This document shows, piece after piece, positions 52,582-61,491 of a stretch of DNA of 64,000 nucleotides. The stretch comes from Acuticoccus yangtzensis (GTDB lineage Bacteria > Pseudomonadota > Alphaproteobacteria > Rhizobiales > Amorphaceae): positions 582,118-646,117 of the forward strand of contig NZ_MJUX01000002.1 in NCBI RefSeq assembly GCF_001927245.1. Direction: 5' to 3'. Each line of letters opens with the position of its first letter. Within the stretch, counting starts at the first letter, position 1. A model generated the notes under the pieces. The model was not told the origin of the DNA. It ran no database searches and saw only the letters and a program-made list of their open reading frames with translations. The position numbers and the translations under genes were made by a program.

Positions 52582-52678
52582 GGTCGGGTCTCCTTCCGCG
52601 CCCGGACGATCGGGCGCTCCTACGACCGCGAGCCGCGCGTCCCGGGCGGGAGCGCGGCCGGCAGCGGACGGGGCGCTG

Positions 52679-53056
52679 TCAGTAGGGAAGCTCGGCCATG
52701 ATGGCGTAGTCGGCCACGAGGCCCGTCAAATACGGCAGCCCATGCGGGATCCCGGTCTCGCGGCTCATGCGGCGGCCGATGCGCCAGCCCATCCAGCGCT
52801 GGGTGGCGGCGTCGATCGCTTCGCGGAGCGGGAGCCCTCGGGCCAGCTCGTTGACGACGTCGTCGGCGAAGTGGCGGCCGTGGCGGCTGTCGAGGAAATC
52901 GCGCACGCCCACGGGAGAGCCCGTGGTGGCGTCGGCGATCGCTTCTGACGCGCCCGCCCATGCGGCGGCGGTGTCGGTCGCGTGCTCACAGCGTTCGATC
53001 GTGCCCCAGAAGCCCCAGGCTTCGTTGTTGGTCGAAAGGGTCGTTTCGATGGTCAT
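52679..53056 (-). CDS. Hypothetical phage protein, opposite strand
   Basis: A 125-residue protein beginning MTIETTLSTNNEAWGFWGTI, with GVRDFLDSRHGRHFADDVVN near residue 60 and a RWMGWRIGRRMSRETGIPHG segment. Related proteins are frequent in alphaproteobacterial phages and plasmids next to DUF3489 or replication genes. No function known. The start at 53054-53056 fits these relatives; open sequence further upstream is not supported. Confidence 0.7.
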   Translation of the reverse strand: MTIETTLSTNNEAWGFWGTIERCEHATDTAAAWAGASEAIADATTGSPVGVRDFLDSRHGRHFADDVVNELARGLPLREAIDAATQRWMGWRIGRRMSRETGIPHGLPYLTGLVADYAIMAELPY

Positions 53057-53155
53057 CGGCGTCGGCTCCAGCGCGGTTCGTGAGCGCCACACACGCTCTG
53101 ATTGCCGCCAAAGCCAAGCGTATAACCCGATAAGATCATTGCTGTTTCTGATCCG

Positions 53156-53734
53156 ATGAAAGGATTGAGCGAGCGCCAGTACGCGGCCCGGATCGGGCTC
53201 TCGCGCGGAGCCGTCCAGAAGGCGAAGACGGCCGGCCGGCTCATCCTGCACGACGACGGCTCCATCGATCCGGATCGGTCGGACGCGCTCCGCGCTAACA
53301 CCACAGACGTGTCGAAGAGCCGGCCGGCGGAGCGAACAACAAGGAAGCGCTCAACCGGCATGCGACCGGTACCGGAGGCGGCCCTGTCAGGCGTGAGCGA
53401 GACGCTGAAGGAGAACGGTCTCGTCGCGCCGCCGTCCACGGGCGGCACGACGTTCCTCCAGGCGAAGACCGCGCACGAGGTGCTGAAGGCGCAGGAGCGC
53501 CGGATCCGGCTGTCGAAGCTGAAGGGCGAGCTGGTCGACCGGGACCGGGCGAAGGCGATGGTGTTCAAGCTGGCGCGGGAGGAACGCGATGCCTGGGTGA
53601 CGTGGCCGGCGCGCGTGGCGGCGCTGATGGCGGCCGAGCTCGGCACAGACGTCGGCGCCACGCAGAGGGTTCTGGAGAGCCATGTCCGCGCCCACCTCGA
53701 GGAGCTCGCGGAGCTTCGCGTCGCCTTCCGTTGA
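53156..53734 (+). CDS. Terminase small subunit-like protein
   Basis: A 192-residue protein whose N-terminus (LSERQYAARIGLSRGAVQKA) is an MerR/Nu1-like HTH for recognising the packaging site. The C-terminal 100 residues are helical and charged and include KTAHEVLKAQERRIRLSKLK and VFKLAREERDAWVTW, as in phage Nu1-like DNA packaging proteins. It overlaps the large terminase gene by 53 bases, the expected partner. Confidence 0.82.
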   Translation: MKGLSERQYAARIGLSRGAVQKAKTAGRLILHDDGSIDPDRSDALRANTTDVSKSRPAERTTRKRSTGMRPVPEAALSGVSETLKENGLVAPPSTGGTTFLQAKTAHEVLKAQERRIRLSKLKGELVDRDRAKAMVFKLAREERDAWVTWPARVAALMAAELGTDVGATQRVLESHVRAHLEELAELRVAFR

Positions 53735-55661
53735 GATCGAAACCTTCGACGGCGCGGAAGATCTCGCGAAGGCGTGGCGCCAAGGGCTGACGCCCGATCC
53801 GGCGTTCACGGTCTCCGAATGGGCGGACCGTCATCGTTGGCTCTCATCGCGAGCCTCGGCGGAGCCGGGCCGCTACCGAACGGATCGGACGCCCTACATG
53901 CGCGCCATCATGGAAGCGCTGAGCCCAAGCCACCCGGCGCAGCGGGTCGTGTTCATGAAGGCGGCGCAGGTGGGCGCGACCGAAGCGGGCAACTGCTTCA
54001 TCGGGTTCGTGATGCACCACGCGCCCGGCCCGATGCTGGCCGTCCAGCCGACGGTGGAACTGGCGAAACGCAACTCGCGTCAGCGGATCGATCCTCTGAT
54101 CGAGGAGAGCCCGGCGCTGCGAGAGCGCGTGCAGCCGGCGCGATCGCGGGATGCCGGCAACACGCAGCTGTCGAAGGACTTTCCGGGTGGCGTCCTCGTG
54201 ATGACCGGCGCGAACTCGGCGGTCGGTCTCCGATCGATGCCAGCGCGGTACGTCTTCCTCGACGAGGTCGATGCGTATCCGGCGTCGGCCGACGAGGAAG
54301 GCGATCCCGTCGCCCTTGCCGAAGCGCGATCGCTGACGTTCGCGCACCGTCGCAAGGTGTTCCTGGTCTCGACGCCGACGATCCGCGGCGTCAGCCGGAT
54401 CGAGCGGGAATACGAAGCGACCGACCAGCGCCGCTACTTCGTCCCGTGTCCATTGTGCAGCCACATGCAGTGGCTGCGGTTCGAGCGTCTGCGATGGGAG
54501 AAGGGCCGGCCGGAGACGGCCGCCTACCACTGCGAGGATTGCGAGCGGCCGTTCGGCGAGCATCACAAGGCGGCGATGCTCGGCGCCGGCGAATGGCGGG
54601 CAACGGGCACGAGCCAGGATCCGCGCACGATCGGCTTCCACCTGTCGGCGCTTTATTCGCCACCAGGCTGGAAGTCGTGGGCCGACATCGCGCGGGACAA
54701 GGAGCTGGTGGCCGGGTCGGACGAGGCGGAGCGCGTGTTCCGGAACACCGTGCTCGGCGAGACGTGGGTCGAGACCGGGGACGCGCCGGATTGGCAGCGC
54801 CTAGCCGACCGGCGGGAGGACTGGACTGCGGGGATCGTGCCCGCCGGCGGCCTGTTTCTAACGGCCGGCGCGGACGTCCAGAAGGACCGCATCGAGGTCG
54901 ACGTCTGGGCGTGGGGACGCGGTCTTGAGAGCTGGCTTGTCGAGCACATCGTCATCGATGGCGGGCCTGGGTCGGAAGCGTGCTGGGCGGGCCTCACCGA
55001 GCTGCTCGGCCGGACATGGACGCACGCGAACGGACCGTCGCTGACGATCACACGGCTCGCCATCGACACGGGCTACGAGACCCCGGCGGTGTACGCATGG
55101 GCGCGGCAAGTCGGGTTCGCGCAGGTGGCGCCGGTGAAGGGCGTCGAGGGGTTCAACCGCGCGAGCCCAGTGACCGGACCGACGTTCGTGGACGCGACGG
55201 TTGGCGGCAAGCGGCTGCGCCGTGGGGCGCGGCTCTGGACCGTGGCGGCATCGACCTTCAAGGCGGAGACCTACCGCTTCCTCCGGTTGGACCGTCCGGC
55301 TGCGGAAGAGGTCGGGGACGGGGCTTCCTTCGCCCCGGGCACCGTCCACCTGCCGCGCTGGGCCAACAGCGAGTGGCTGAAGCAGCTCGTCGCCGAGCAG
55401 CTCGTCACGGTGAGGAACAAGCGCGGCTTCGCCCGGCTGGAATGGCAGAAGCTGCGCGAGCGCAACGAGGCGCTGGACTGCCGCGTCTACGCCCGCGCCG
55501 CCGCATGGATCGCCGGCGCGGACCGCTGGTCGGAGGCGCATTGGCGCGAACTGGAACGGCAGATGGCAGCGCCGGACCACGAAGAGCAGACCGCGCCCGC
55601 GAACACGATGCCGCGACCCGTCGCACGACGGCGGACGGTGCAGTCGAGTTACATGAGGTAA
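53682..55661 (+). CDS. Terminase large subunit, GpA type
   Basis: A 659-residue lambda GpA-like terminase that cuts concatemers and pumps DNA into the prohead. ATPase: FMKAAQVGATEAGN near residue 89, RYVFLDEVDAYPAS near residue 190. Zinc-like CPLCSHMQW and CEDCERPFG follow. Nuclease acidic residues are in LTAGADVQKDRIEVDVW near residue 395 and AIDTGYETPAVYAW near residue 462. Typical length. The start at 53682 overlaps the small subunit; a later start would lose only poorly conserved residues. Confidence 0.95.
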   Translation: MSAPTSRSSRSFASPSVEIETFDGAEDLAKAWRQGLTPDPAFTVSEWADRHRWLSSRASAEPGRYRTDRTPYMRAIMEALSPSHPAQRVVFMKAAQVGATEAGNCFIGFVMHHAPGPMLAVQPTVELAKRNSRQRIDPLIEESPALRERVQPARSRDAGNTQLSKDFPGGVLVMTGANSAVGLRSMPARYVFLDEVDAYPASADEEGDPVALAEARSLTFAHRRKVFLVSTPTIRGVSRIEREYEATDQRRYFVPCPLCSHMQWLRFERLRWEKGRPETAAYHCEDCERPFGEHHKAAMLGAGEWRATGTSQDPRTIGFHLSALYSPPGWKSWADIARDKELVAGSDEAERVFRNTVLGETWVETGDAPDWQRLADRREDWTAGIVPAGGLFLTAGADVQKDRIEVDVWAWGRGLESWLVEHIVIDGGPGSEACWAGLTELLGRTWTHANGPSLTITRLAIDTGYETPAVYAWARQVGFAQVAPVKGVEGFNRASPVTGPTFVDATVGGKRLRRGARLWTVAASTFKAETYRFLRLDRPAAEEVGDGASFAPGTVHLPRWANSEWLKQLVAEQLVTVRNKRGFARLEWQKLRERNEALDCRVYARAAAWIAGADRWSEAHWRELERQMAAPDHEEQTAPANTMPRPVARRRTVQSSYMR

Positions 55662-55680
55662 GGCCGCACGAGACCGTCGG

Positions 55681-56286
55681 CTATCGGGAGGTTCGGGTGC
55701 GATGTCCGAGGAGCGCCCGGCGTCGGAACTCGGCAACGGCTGCAAGGTCGACGCGGATCCTTTGCTCATTGAGCCTATCGGGATCGAAACCGCCTCCGCA
55801 CCACCGAAGCAGCTGATCCCGGTCCGCGTGCGAAGGGTCCGCGATGACGTCGAGAAACTCCAGGAAGCCGAACGGACCACCGACATCCTCGGGCGGTGCG
55901 GCGCGGGCCCCATCGACAAAGGCAGGATAGTCGACGTCGGCGCTGCCGTCGCGGACGCCTTCGACGATGATGTCGTGCCGCCAGTCGTCGCCGAAGTCGT
56001 AGACGTAGAGGAACCGGTCGACGCCGCGGTCCAGGAGCTGCTTCAGACGAGCATTCTTGGCGGCGAAAACCTTCCGGCCGAATGCCGCACCGTCCGGGTC
56101 CGGCTCGCCGGAGATGCGCTCGCCGATCCGGAACTCATAGAGGTGGGCGTGCTCCCAGCACATCACCGCCTGGATGACGTCGTGGAGCGCGCGCAGGGAC
56201 GCGGTGACCGGCATGTCCACACGCCGCCAGATCACAGGCTTGATGTCCTGCAGCTCAATCCGAAGGCGGGCGACAGGTTCGATCAT
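55681..56286 (-). CDS. pRiA4b ORF-3-like protein, opposite strand
   Basis: A 201-residue protein of the plasmid pRiA4b ORF-3 family: LRIELQDIKPVIWRRVDMPV near residue 8, SLRALHDVIQAVMCWEHAHL, FLYVYDFGDDWRHDI near residue 90, and GGFDPDRLNEQRI near the end. It is a widespread cargo gene on mobile elements; no function is established. Placed on the opposite strand between terminase and gpW, it interrupts the head cassette as a moron. Confidence 0.9.
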   Translation of the reverse strand: MIEPVARLRIELQDIKPVIWRRVDMPVTASLRALHDVIQAVMCWEHAHLYEFRIGERISGEPDPDGAAFGRKVFAAKNARLKQLLDRGVDRFLYVYDFGDDWRHDIIVEGVRDGSADVDYPAFVDGARAAPPEDVGGPFGFLEFLDVIADPSHADRDQLLRWCGGGFDPDRLNEQRIRVDLAAVAEFRRRALLGHRTRTSR

Positions 56287-56336
56287 GACGGAATGCTCCG
56301 CGCGGTTCTCACCGGCAACCTATCGAGCGAAAGACG

Positions 56337-56552
56337 ATGGCGACAGCTGAAGAACTCAAGACCCGGCGCGAGGCTCTGGTGGCCTCGCGTGCGAGCGGCG
56401 TCGCGCGCGTCAGCTACGATGGCAAGACCGTCGACTACCGCAGCCTCGCGGAGATCGATCGCGCCATCGAGGCGCTGGACCGCGAGATCGCGTCGGCCGA
56501 GGGGCGGGCGATCGTGCGCCACCTCCGCGTCGTCAGCGATAAGGGGCTCTGA
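56337..56552 (+). CDS. gpW-like head-tail joining protein
   Basis: A 71-residue small protein that fits the lambda gpW family in size and place, with ELKTRREALVASRASGVARV, YDGKTVDYRSLAEIDRAIEA and a terminal RHLRVVSDKGL. gpW completes the portal vertex before tail joining. It sits directly before the portal gene, the normal order in lambda-like phages. Confidence 0.85.
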   Translation: MATAEELKTRREALVASRASGVARVSYDGKTVDYRSLAEIDRAIEALDREIASAEGRAIVRHLRVVSDKGL

Positions 56553-56554
56553 GC

Positions 56555-58021
56555 TTGCCGCTGCTGGATGGATTGCGACGCCGGCTCGGCGGGCCGACGA
56601 CGGCGCGATCACGCCTTGAAGGCGCCATGGCGCGGCGACGGCTCCGCGGGTGGCAGCCGCCGCTGGAGAACATCAACTCGCTGGTTGCCTCCGGCGGCCC
56701 GCGGTTGCTGGCCCGGGCCCGCGAGCTGGTTGTCACGAACGGCTATGCGGCGAACGCGTGCGAAGCGTTCGCGTCGAACCTCGTCGGTGATGGCATCAAG
56801 CCGTCGTCGCTGATCAGCGATCCGGCATTTCGCGATCATGTCCAGCGGCTCTGGCTGGCTTGGACCGACGAGGCGGATGCCGACGGACTGACCGACTTCT
56901 ACGGGCTGCAGGCGATGGTCGCTCGCGAGATGTTCGTTGCGGGCGAGTGCTTCGTGCGAATGCGACCGCGGCGGCTGGAGGACGGGCTCACCGTCCCATT
57001 GCAGCTGCAGCTCCTCCAGTCGGAGATGCTGCCGTTCGAGATGACCGAGGCGCTGGAGGGCGGCCGGCGGATCCGCTGCGGGATCGAGTTCGACGCCATC
57101 GGGCGGCGCATCGCCTACCACTTCCGGCGCAGCCATCCCGGCGACAGCACCGATCACCGGGTCGCTGCGTACGAGACTGTCCGCGTGCCGGCATCCGAGG
57201 TCCTGCACATCTACCGGCCCATCGACGCTGGCCAACTGCGCGGCCTGCCGCACGTCGCACCGGCGATGGTGCGGCTGTTCCTGCTCGACCAGTACGACGA
57301 CGCCGAACTCGACCGGAAGAAGACCGCAGCGATGTTCGCGGGCTTCATCACGAAGACCGCGCCGGAGGAAGCGCTGCTCAGTGGTGTAGAGGCCGCGGAG
57401 GACGGAACGGGCACGGTCAGCCTGGAGCCCGGGACGCTGCAGGTGCTCCTGCCCGGCGAAGACGTGAAGTTCTCCTCACCGGCAGACGTCGGCGGCGGGT
57501 TCGAGGCGTTCCAGTACCGCACGTTGCTGGCGGTCTCGGCGTCGCTTGGTCTGCCGTACCACCTCGTCACCGGCGACGTCCGGCAGGCGAACTACTCAAG
57601 CCTCCGCGCTGAGCTCGTCGAGTTCCGCAGGCGGGTCGAGCAGCTACAGCACGGCGTCATTGCCTCCCAGCTGTGCCGCCCCGTCTGGCAGAGATGGATC
57701 GATGCCGCCGTACTTGCTGGCGCTCTCGAAGCCTCATCACCTTCGGGCGCGCTGCGCCCGGTGCAGTGGATCCCGCCCCGCTGGGACTGGGTCGATCCAC
57801 TGAAGGACATTCAGGCGCAGGTGCTCGCCATCGAGTCCGGCCTGCTCTCGCGCCGCAAGGCGGTCGAGGCGACCGGCTACGACATCGAAGAGATCGATCG
57901 GGAGAACGCGGCCGACGCCACGCGTGCCGCGGACCTCGGTCTCGCCTACCGCACGAGCCCCGGCGAGACGCAGGGGACGCGCGCTACGCCGCAGCAGACC
58001 CCCGACCCCAACGAGGAGTGA
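56555..58021 (+). CDS. Portal protein, lambda GpB type
   Basis: A 488-residue lambda-family portal protein, the dodecameric ring through which DNA enters. Visible marks include RELVVTNGYAANACEAFASN near residue 55, QLLQSEMLPFE near residue 152, VLHIYRPIDAGQLRGLPHVA and the stem region with VTGDVRQANYSSLRAELVEF near residue 340. The start is a TTG at 56555, two bases after the gpW stop; an ATG at 56627 would remove 24 residues. Confidence 0.93.
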   Translation: MPLLDGLRRRLGGPTTARSRLEGAMARRRLRGWQPPLENINSLVASGGPRLLARARELVVTNGYAANACEAFASNLVGDGIKPSSLISDPAFRDHVQRLWLAWTDEADADGLTDFYGLQAMVAREMFVAGECFVRMRPRRLEDGLTVPLQLQLLQSEMLPFEMTEALEGGRRIRCGIEFDAIGRRIAYHFRRSHPGDSTDHRVAAYETVRVPASEVLHIYRPIDAGQLRGLPHVAPAMVRLFLLDQYDDAELDRKKTAAMFAGFITKTAPEEALLSGVEAAEDGTGTVSLEPGTLQVLLPGEDVKFSSPADVGGGFEAFQYRTLLAVSASLGLPYHLVTGDVRQANYSSLRAELVEFRRRVEQLQHGVIASQLCRPVWQRWIDAAVLAGALEASSPSGALRPVQWIPPRWDWVDPLKDIQAQVLAIESGLLSRRKAVEATGYDIEEIDRENAADATRAADLGLAYRTSPGETQGTRATPQQTPDPNEE

Positions 58022-58025
58022 CCGC

Positions 58026-59024
58026 ATGCGGTCTTGGTACACGATCCGCGCCCTCGCCGAGAGCGCGGAGGTGACGATCTATGACGAGATCGGCGCCTAC
58101 GGCATCTCGGCGAAGTCGTTCCTGGACGAGTTCGCCGCGCTGCCGGATGGCCAGCGGATCACGCTACGTATCAACAGCCCCGGAGGCTCGGTCTTTGACG
58201 CCGTGGCGATTCACAACGCGCTCAAGCGGCATCCCGCTGGCGTGACGGTGTGGATCGACGGCATTGCCGCGTCCGCGGCGTCGTACATCGCGATGGCCGG
58301 CGACGAGGTTGTCATGCCGGCGAACGCGTTCCTGATGATCCACGATCCGAGCGGCATGGTGCTCGGTACCGCCGACGACATGCGGGCGATGGCGGAGGCT
58401 CTGGACAAGATCAAGACGAACCTCGTGGCAGGCTACGCGGCCAAGTCCGGTGGCTCCGATGCCGACATCGCCGAGCTGATGCGGAAGGAGACCTGGCTCG
58501 ACGCCGAGGAGGCGGTCGCGCTCGGCTTCGTCGACCGCGTGACCGACCCGGTCCGGATCGCCGCGCGGTTTGACATCGGTCGCTTCCGCAATGCGCCGCC
58601 GGAGTTGGTCGAGGAGGTCGAGCAAGTGGAGGCCACCGAAGCCTCCGACGATGATGGCGCGGCGGCGTCAGACGAGGACGACGGCGATACCGCCAGCGCG
58701 AAGGCCGAGACCGAGCCGGAGCCGGCAACGACGCCGACCGAACCCGATCCGCCGCCTTCTCACCCGTCAGCTTCGGCGATCCGCTCCGAAGCGATGGCGC
58801 AAGCCCGCGCCGTCGTTGACCTCTGCACGCTTGCCGGCCTGCCGCAGATGGCGAGCCGCTTCCTCGCCGACGGCACGCCCATCGACGAGGTTCGCGCCGC
58901 GCTGCTCGCCGCCCGCTCCGAGGCCGGAGCGGACATCGATGCTCACCACACCCAGCCCGGCCGGACAGTCGGCGCGCGACCTTGGGGCGAGGTGATCGCC
59001 TCCACCTTCAAGCCCAGAGGATGA
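58026..59024 (+). CDS. ClpP-like prohead protease and scaffold
   Basis: A 332-residue protein. The first 200 residues are a ClpP/S14-type protease: INSPGGSVFDAVAIHNALKR near residue 43, the nucleophile Ser83 in GIAASAASYIAM and His106 in LMIHDPSG. The C-terminal 130 residues begin with an acidic Asp/Glu/Thr tract and end in a helical part, typical of a fused scaffold that is digested during head maturation. It follows the portal gene by 4 bases. Confidence 0.92.
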   Translation: MRSWYTIRALAESAEVTIYDEIGAYGISAKSFLDEFAALPDGQRITLRINSPGGSVFDAVAIHNALKRHPAGVTVWIDGIAASAASYIAMAGDEVVMPANAFLMIHDPSGMVLGTADDMRAMAEALDKIKTNLVAGYAAKSGGSDADIAELMRKETWLDAEEAVALGFVDRVTDPVRIAARFDIGRFRNAPPELVEEVEQVEATEASDDDGAAASDEDDGDTASAKAETEPEPATTPTEPDPPPSHPSASAIRSEAMAQARAVVDLCTLAGLPQMASRFLADGTPIDEVRAALLAARSEAGADIDAHHTQPGRTVGARPWGEVIASTFKPRG

Positions 59025-59028
59025 ACCG

Positions 59029-59394
59029 ATGACCGTACTGACCGAAGGCCGCCACCCGGGCGGCTTTCTCGTCTGGGAGACCTTTCGCGACTACTGCCAC
59101 GAGGTGATCACGGTCGCCTCTGGCACACTCGAGCCCGGCACCGTGCTCGGCAAGATCACCGCCTCGGGCAAATACGCCGCCCACGATCCAGACGCCTCCG
59201 ACGGCACCGAGACCGCCGTCGCCGTCCTGTGGGGGCACGCCGACGCCAGCGGCGGCGACACGATCGCCGTGGCGCTCGTCCGCGGACCCGCCATCGTCAA
59301 CCAGCACGACCTTGTCTTTGCCGGCACCCCGTCGGCCGGCGAGATCACCGCCGCGCACACCGCCCTCGCCGCGGCCGGCATCATCGTGCGCTGA
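59029..59394 (+). CDS. Head decoration protein, gpD-like
   Basis: A 121-residue lambda gpD-type capsid decoration protein, with the characteristic ITVASGTLEPGTVLGKITAS near residue 24, an AVAVLWGHADAS segment and a final AGIIVR. gpD trimers stabilise the expanded capsid. It lies between the protease and the major capsid protein as in lambda. Confidence 0.9.
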   Translation: MTVLTEGRHPGGFLVWETFRDYCHEVITVASGTLEPGTVLGKITASGKYAAHDPDASDGTETAVAVLWGHADASGGDTIAVALVRGPAIVNQHDLVFAGTPSAGEITAAHTALAAAGIIVR

Positions 59395-59405
59395 AGGAGA
59401 GCCTG

Positions 59406-60419
59406 ATGGCCGCTATGGACATCTTCGAAGGCGACGCCTTCTCCATCGTCGAGCTCACCCGCGCGCTCGACAACATTCCGTTCAAGCCGGCGACGCTGTC
59501 CGGATCGGGTCTCTTCGCCGACCGCGGCGTCCGCTCCCGCACGGTCGTGGTCGAGAGCCGCGACGGGACGCTCTCGCTGATCCCGTTCTCGGAGCGCGGC
59601 TCCGCCTACGAGCAGCAGGTTCCCGAGCGCCGCGACGTGCGCGCGTTTGTCTGCCGGCAGTTCAAGAAGCAGGACGTCATCTGGGCGTCCGAGATCCAAG
59701 GCATCCGCGCCTTCGGCACCGATAGCGAGACCCAGCAGGTTCAGGGCGAGGTCGCACGCCGCCTCCGTCGCCTCCGGTCCGACGCGGAAGCGACGTTCGA
59801 GTACCACCTCCTGAACGGCATCCAGGGTCTCGTGAAGGACCCGAAGGACGGCTCGACGGTCGTCAACTACTTCACCGAGTTCGCGATCACGCCGTCCGCA
59901 GAGGTCGACTTCGACCTCGACAATGCGACGCCCGCGTCCGGCGCGCTCCGCAAGAAGTGCCAGACCCTGATCGAGAGCGTCGAGGAGGGTCTCGGCGGGC
60001 TCGCCACCGGCTCGGTGATGCTCCGCGCCGAATGCGGCTCGTCCTTCTTCGCCGACCTCGTGGCACACAAGGAGGTTCGCGAGACTTACCTCAACACCGC
60101 GGCAGCAGCCGATTTGCGAAGCCGCGTCGCCGACGAGGTCAGCTTCGGCGGCATCACCTTCCGGCGCTACCGCGGCAACGCCGCGTTCGGCGTCCCGGCC
60201 GACAAGGCGTACTTCTATCCAGAGGGCGTCGAGGGGCTGTTCGAGATCTACTACGCGCCGGCCGACACGTTTGAGACCGTCAACACCCTCGGCCTTCCGC
60301 TCTACGCGCGTGCGATCCCGGACCGCGACCGCGATGAGTGGGTCCGGCTGGAAATCGAGAGCAACCCGCTCCCGATCTGCACCCGGCCCCAGGCGCTCCG
60401 GACCGGCAAGCGGACCTGA
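59406..60419 (+). CDS. Major capsid protein, lambda gpE type
   Basis: A 337-residue capsid protein. Landmarks: FSIVELTRALDNIPFKPATL near residue 12, RTVVVESRDGTLSLIPF, RDVRAFVCRQFKKQDVIWA and the C-terminal TVNTLGLPLYARAIPDRDRD. Length and order fit the lambda E family. The ATG at 59406 lies 11 bases after gpD. The stop overlaps the next start by one base. Confidence 0.93.
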   Translation: MAAMDIFEGDAFSIVELTRALDNIPFKPATLSGSGLFADRGVRSRTVVVESRDGTLSLIPFSERGSAYEQQVPERRDVRAFVCRQFKKQDVIWASEIQGIRAFGTDSETQQVQGEVARRLRRLRSDAEATFEYHLLNGIQGLVKDPKDGSTVVNYFTEFAITPSAEVDFDLDNATPASGALRKKCQTLIESVEEGLGGLATGSVMLRAECGSSFFADLVAHKEVRETYLNTAAAADLRSRVADEVSFGGITFRRYRGNAAFGVPADKAYFYPEGVEGLFEIYYAPADTFETVNTLGLPLYARAIPDRDRDEWVRLEIESNPLPICTRPQALRTGKRT

Positions 60420-60730
60420 TGAGCGCACTCGCCGCCGCGCTCGACGCGCTGTTCGCCGACTCGAACGTCGGACGGCACGCGGTCTACACGCCGGCGGGCG
60501 GCGAGCCAGTCACCGTGCGGATCGTGCCCCGCCGCGCCGACACGATCAGCGAGTTCGGCGATGCTCGGGTGTGGTCGGAGACCATCCGGCTGGATGTTTG
60601 CGTCAGGGAGGTCGCGGACCCGCGGCCCGGAGACGGCTTTGAGATCGATGGTGAGGCGTTCGTCATTCAGGGCGAGCCAGTTCGCGATCGCGAGAGGCTT
60701 GTCTGGACGATTGAGCTGAGGCCGGCATGA
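60419..60730 (+). CDS. Head-tail connector-like protein
   Basis: A 103-residue protein, beta-rich in its second half (TVRIVPRRADTISEFGDARV, then GDGFEIDGEAFVIQGEPVRD). It takes the place of the lambda FII-like/head-tail joining protein between the capsid and DUF6441 genes. One-base overlap with the capsid gene and 4 bases with the next gene. Confidence 0.75.
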   Translation: MSALAAALDALFADSNVGRHAVYTPAGGEPVTVRIVPRRADTISEFGDARVWSETIRLDVCVREVADPRPGDGFEIDGEAFVIQGEPVRDRERLVWTIELRPA

Positions 60731-61383
60731 AACTCGACCTGAAGGTGGTCCCTGATCTGGCGACGCTGGTGGCGGAGGAGATCGAAGCGGCGGAGCGCGC
60801 GGTCACCACTGGCGTCGGCGAGGTCGGCGTTCGGTTGAAGGGCAACTGGCGGGCGCAGGTGGTCGGCGCGGGCCTTGGCCCGAGCCTTGGCAATACGATC
60901 CGCAGCGAGCGGTATCCGAAGCAGGGGAGCAGCATCGGCGCCGCGGCGCTCGTCTGGTCGAAGGCGCCGGTGATCGTCGGCGCCCACGACCGGGGCGAGA
61001 CGATCAGACCGAAGTCTGGGCTGTGGCTCGCCATACCGTTGCCAGTCGCGCGGGAACGCATCCGGCGCGGTCCGCTGACGCCGGCGATCTGGGAGCGTAA
61101 GACAGGCACCAGCCTGCGCATGGTGTGGCGTCGCTATGGCCCGAGCCTGCTCGTTGCGGACAATGTCCGGGTAACGAAGTCGGGACGGGTCCGGTCGAAT
61201 GTCACCCATCGGAAGGACGGCACAACGTACAGCCGCCTGGCTGGCCGCTCGTCAGCGCCGATCTTCCTACTGGTCCCGCAGGTTCGCCTGCGAAAGCGGC
61301 TGGATCTGGATCGCGACGCGCGAGCGGCGGAGGCGGCGCTGCCGGGTGCGATCGTATCGAACTGGGTCGAGGTCCGTATTTGA
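60727..61383 (+). CDS. DUF6441 minor tail/neck protein
   Basis: A 218-residue DUF6441 protein. It has KLDLKVVPDLATLVAEEIEA at the start, GNWRAQVVGAGLGPSLGNTI near residue 40 and the SGLWLAIPLPVA segment near residue 98. It ends with IFLLVPQVRLRKRLDLDR. It plays the role of HK97 gp10-type neck/tail-completion proteins in this phage group. The tail terminator normally comes next; here the selO gene intervenes. Confidence 0.85.
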   Translation: MKLDLKVVPDLATLVAEEIEAAERAVTTGVGEVGVRLKGNWRAQVVGAGLGPSLGNTIRSERYPKQGSSIGAAALVWSKAPVIVGAHDRGETIRPKSGLWLAIPLPVARERIRRGPLTPAIWERKTGTSLRMVWRRYGPSLLVADNVRVTKSGRVRSNVTHRKDGTTYSRLAGRSSAPIFLLVPQVRLRKRLDLDRDARAAEAALPGAIVSNWVEVRI

Positions 61384-61491
61384 CCCCAGTTCTGGGCCCG
61401 CGGCATGATCAAGCAGCACCTTGAGCAGCGTGGTCGACGGGAGAGTTAAGCGCTAGCTTTGCATTCCAGCCGCAGACAACCCAAGCGAGGA

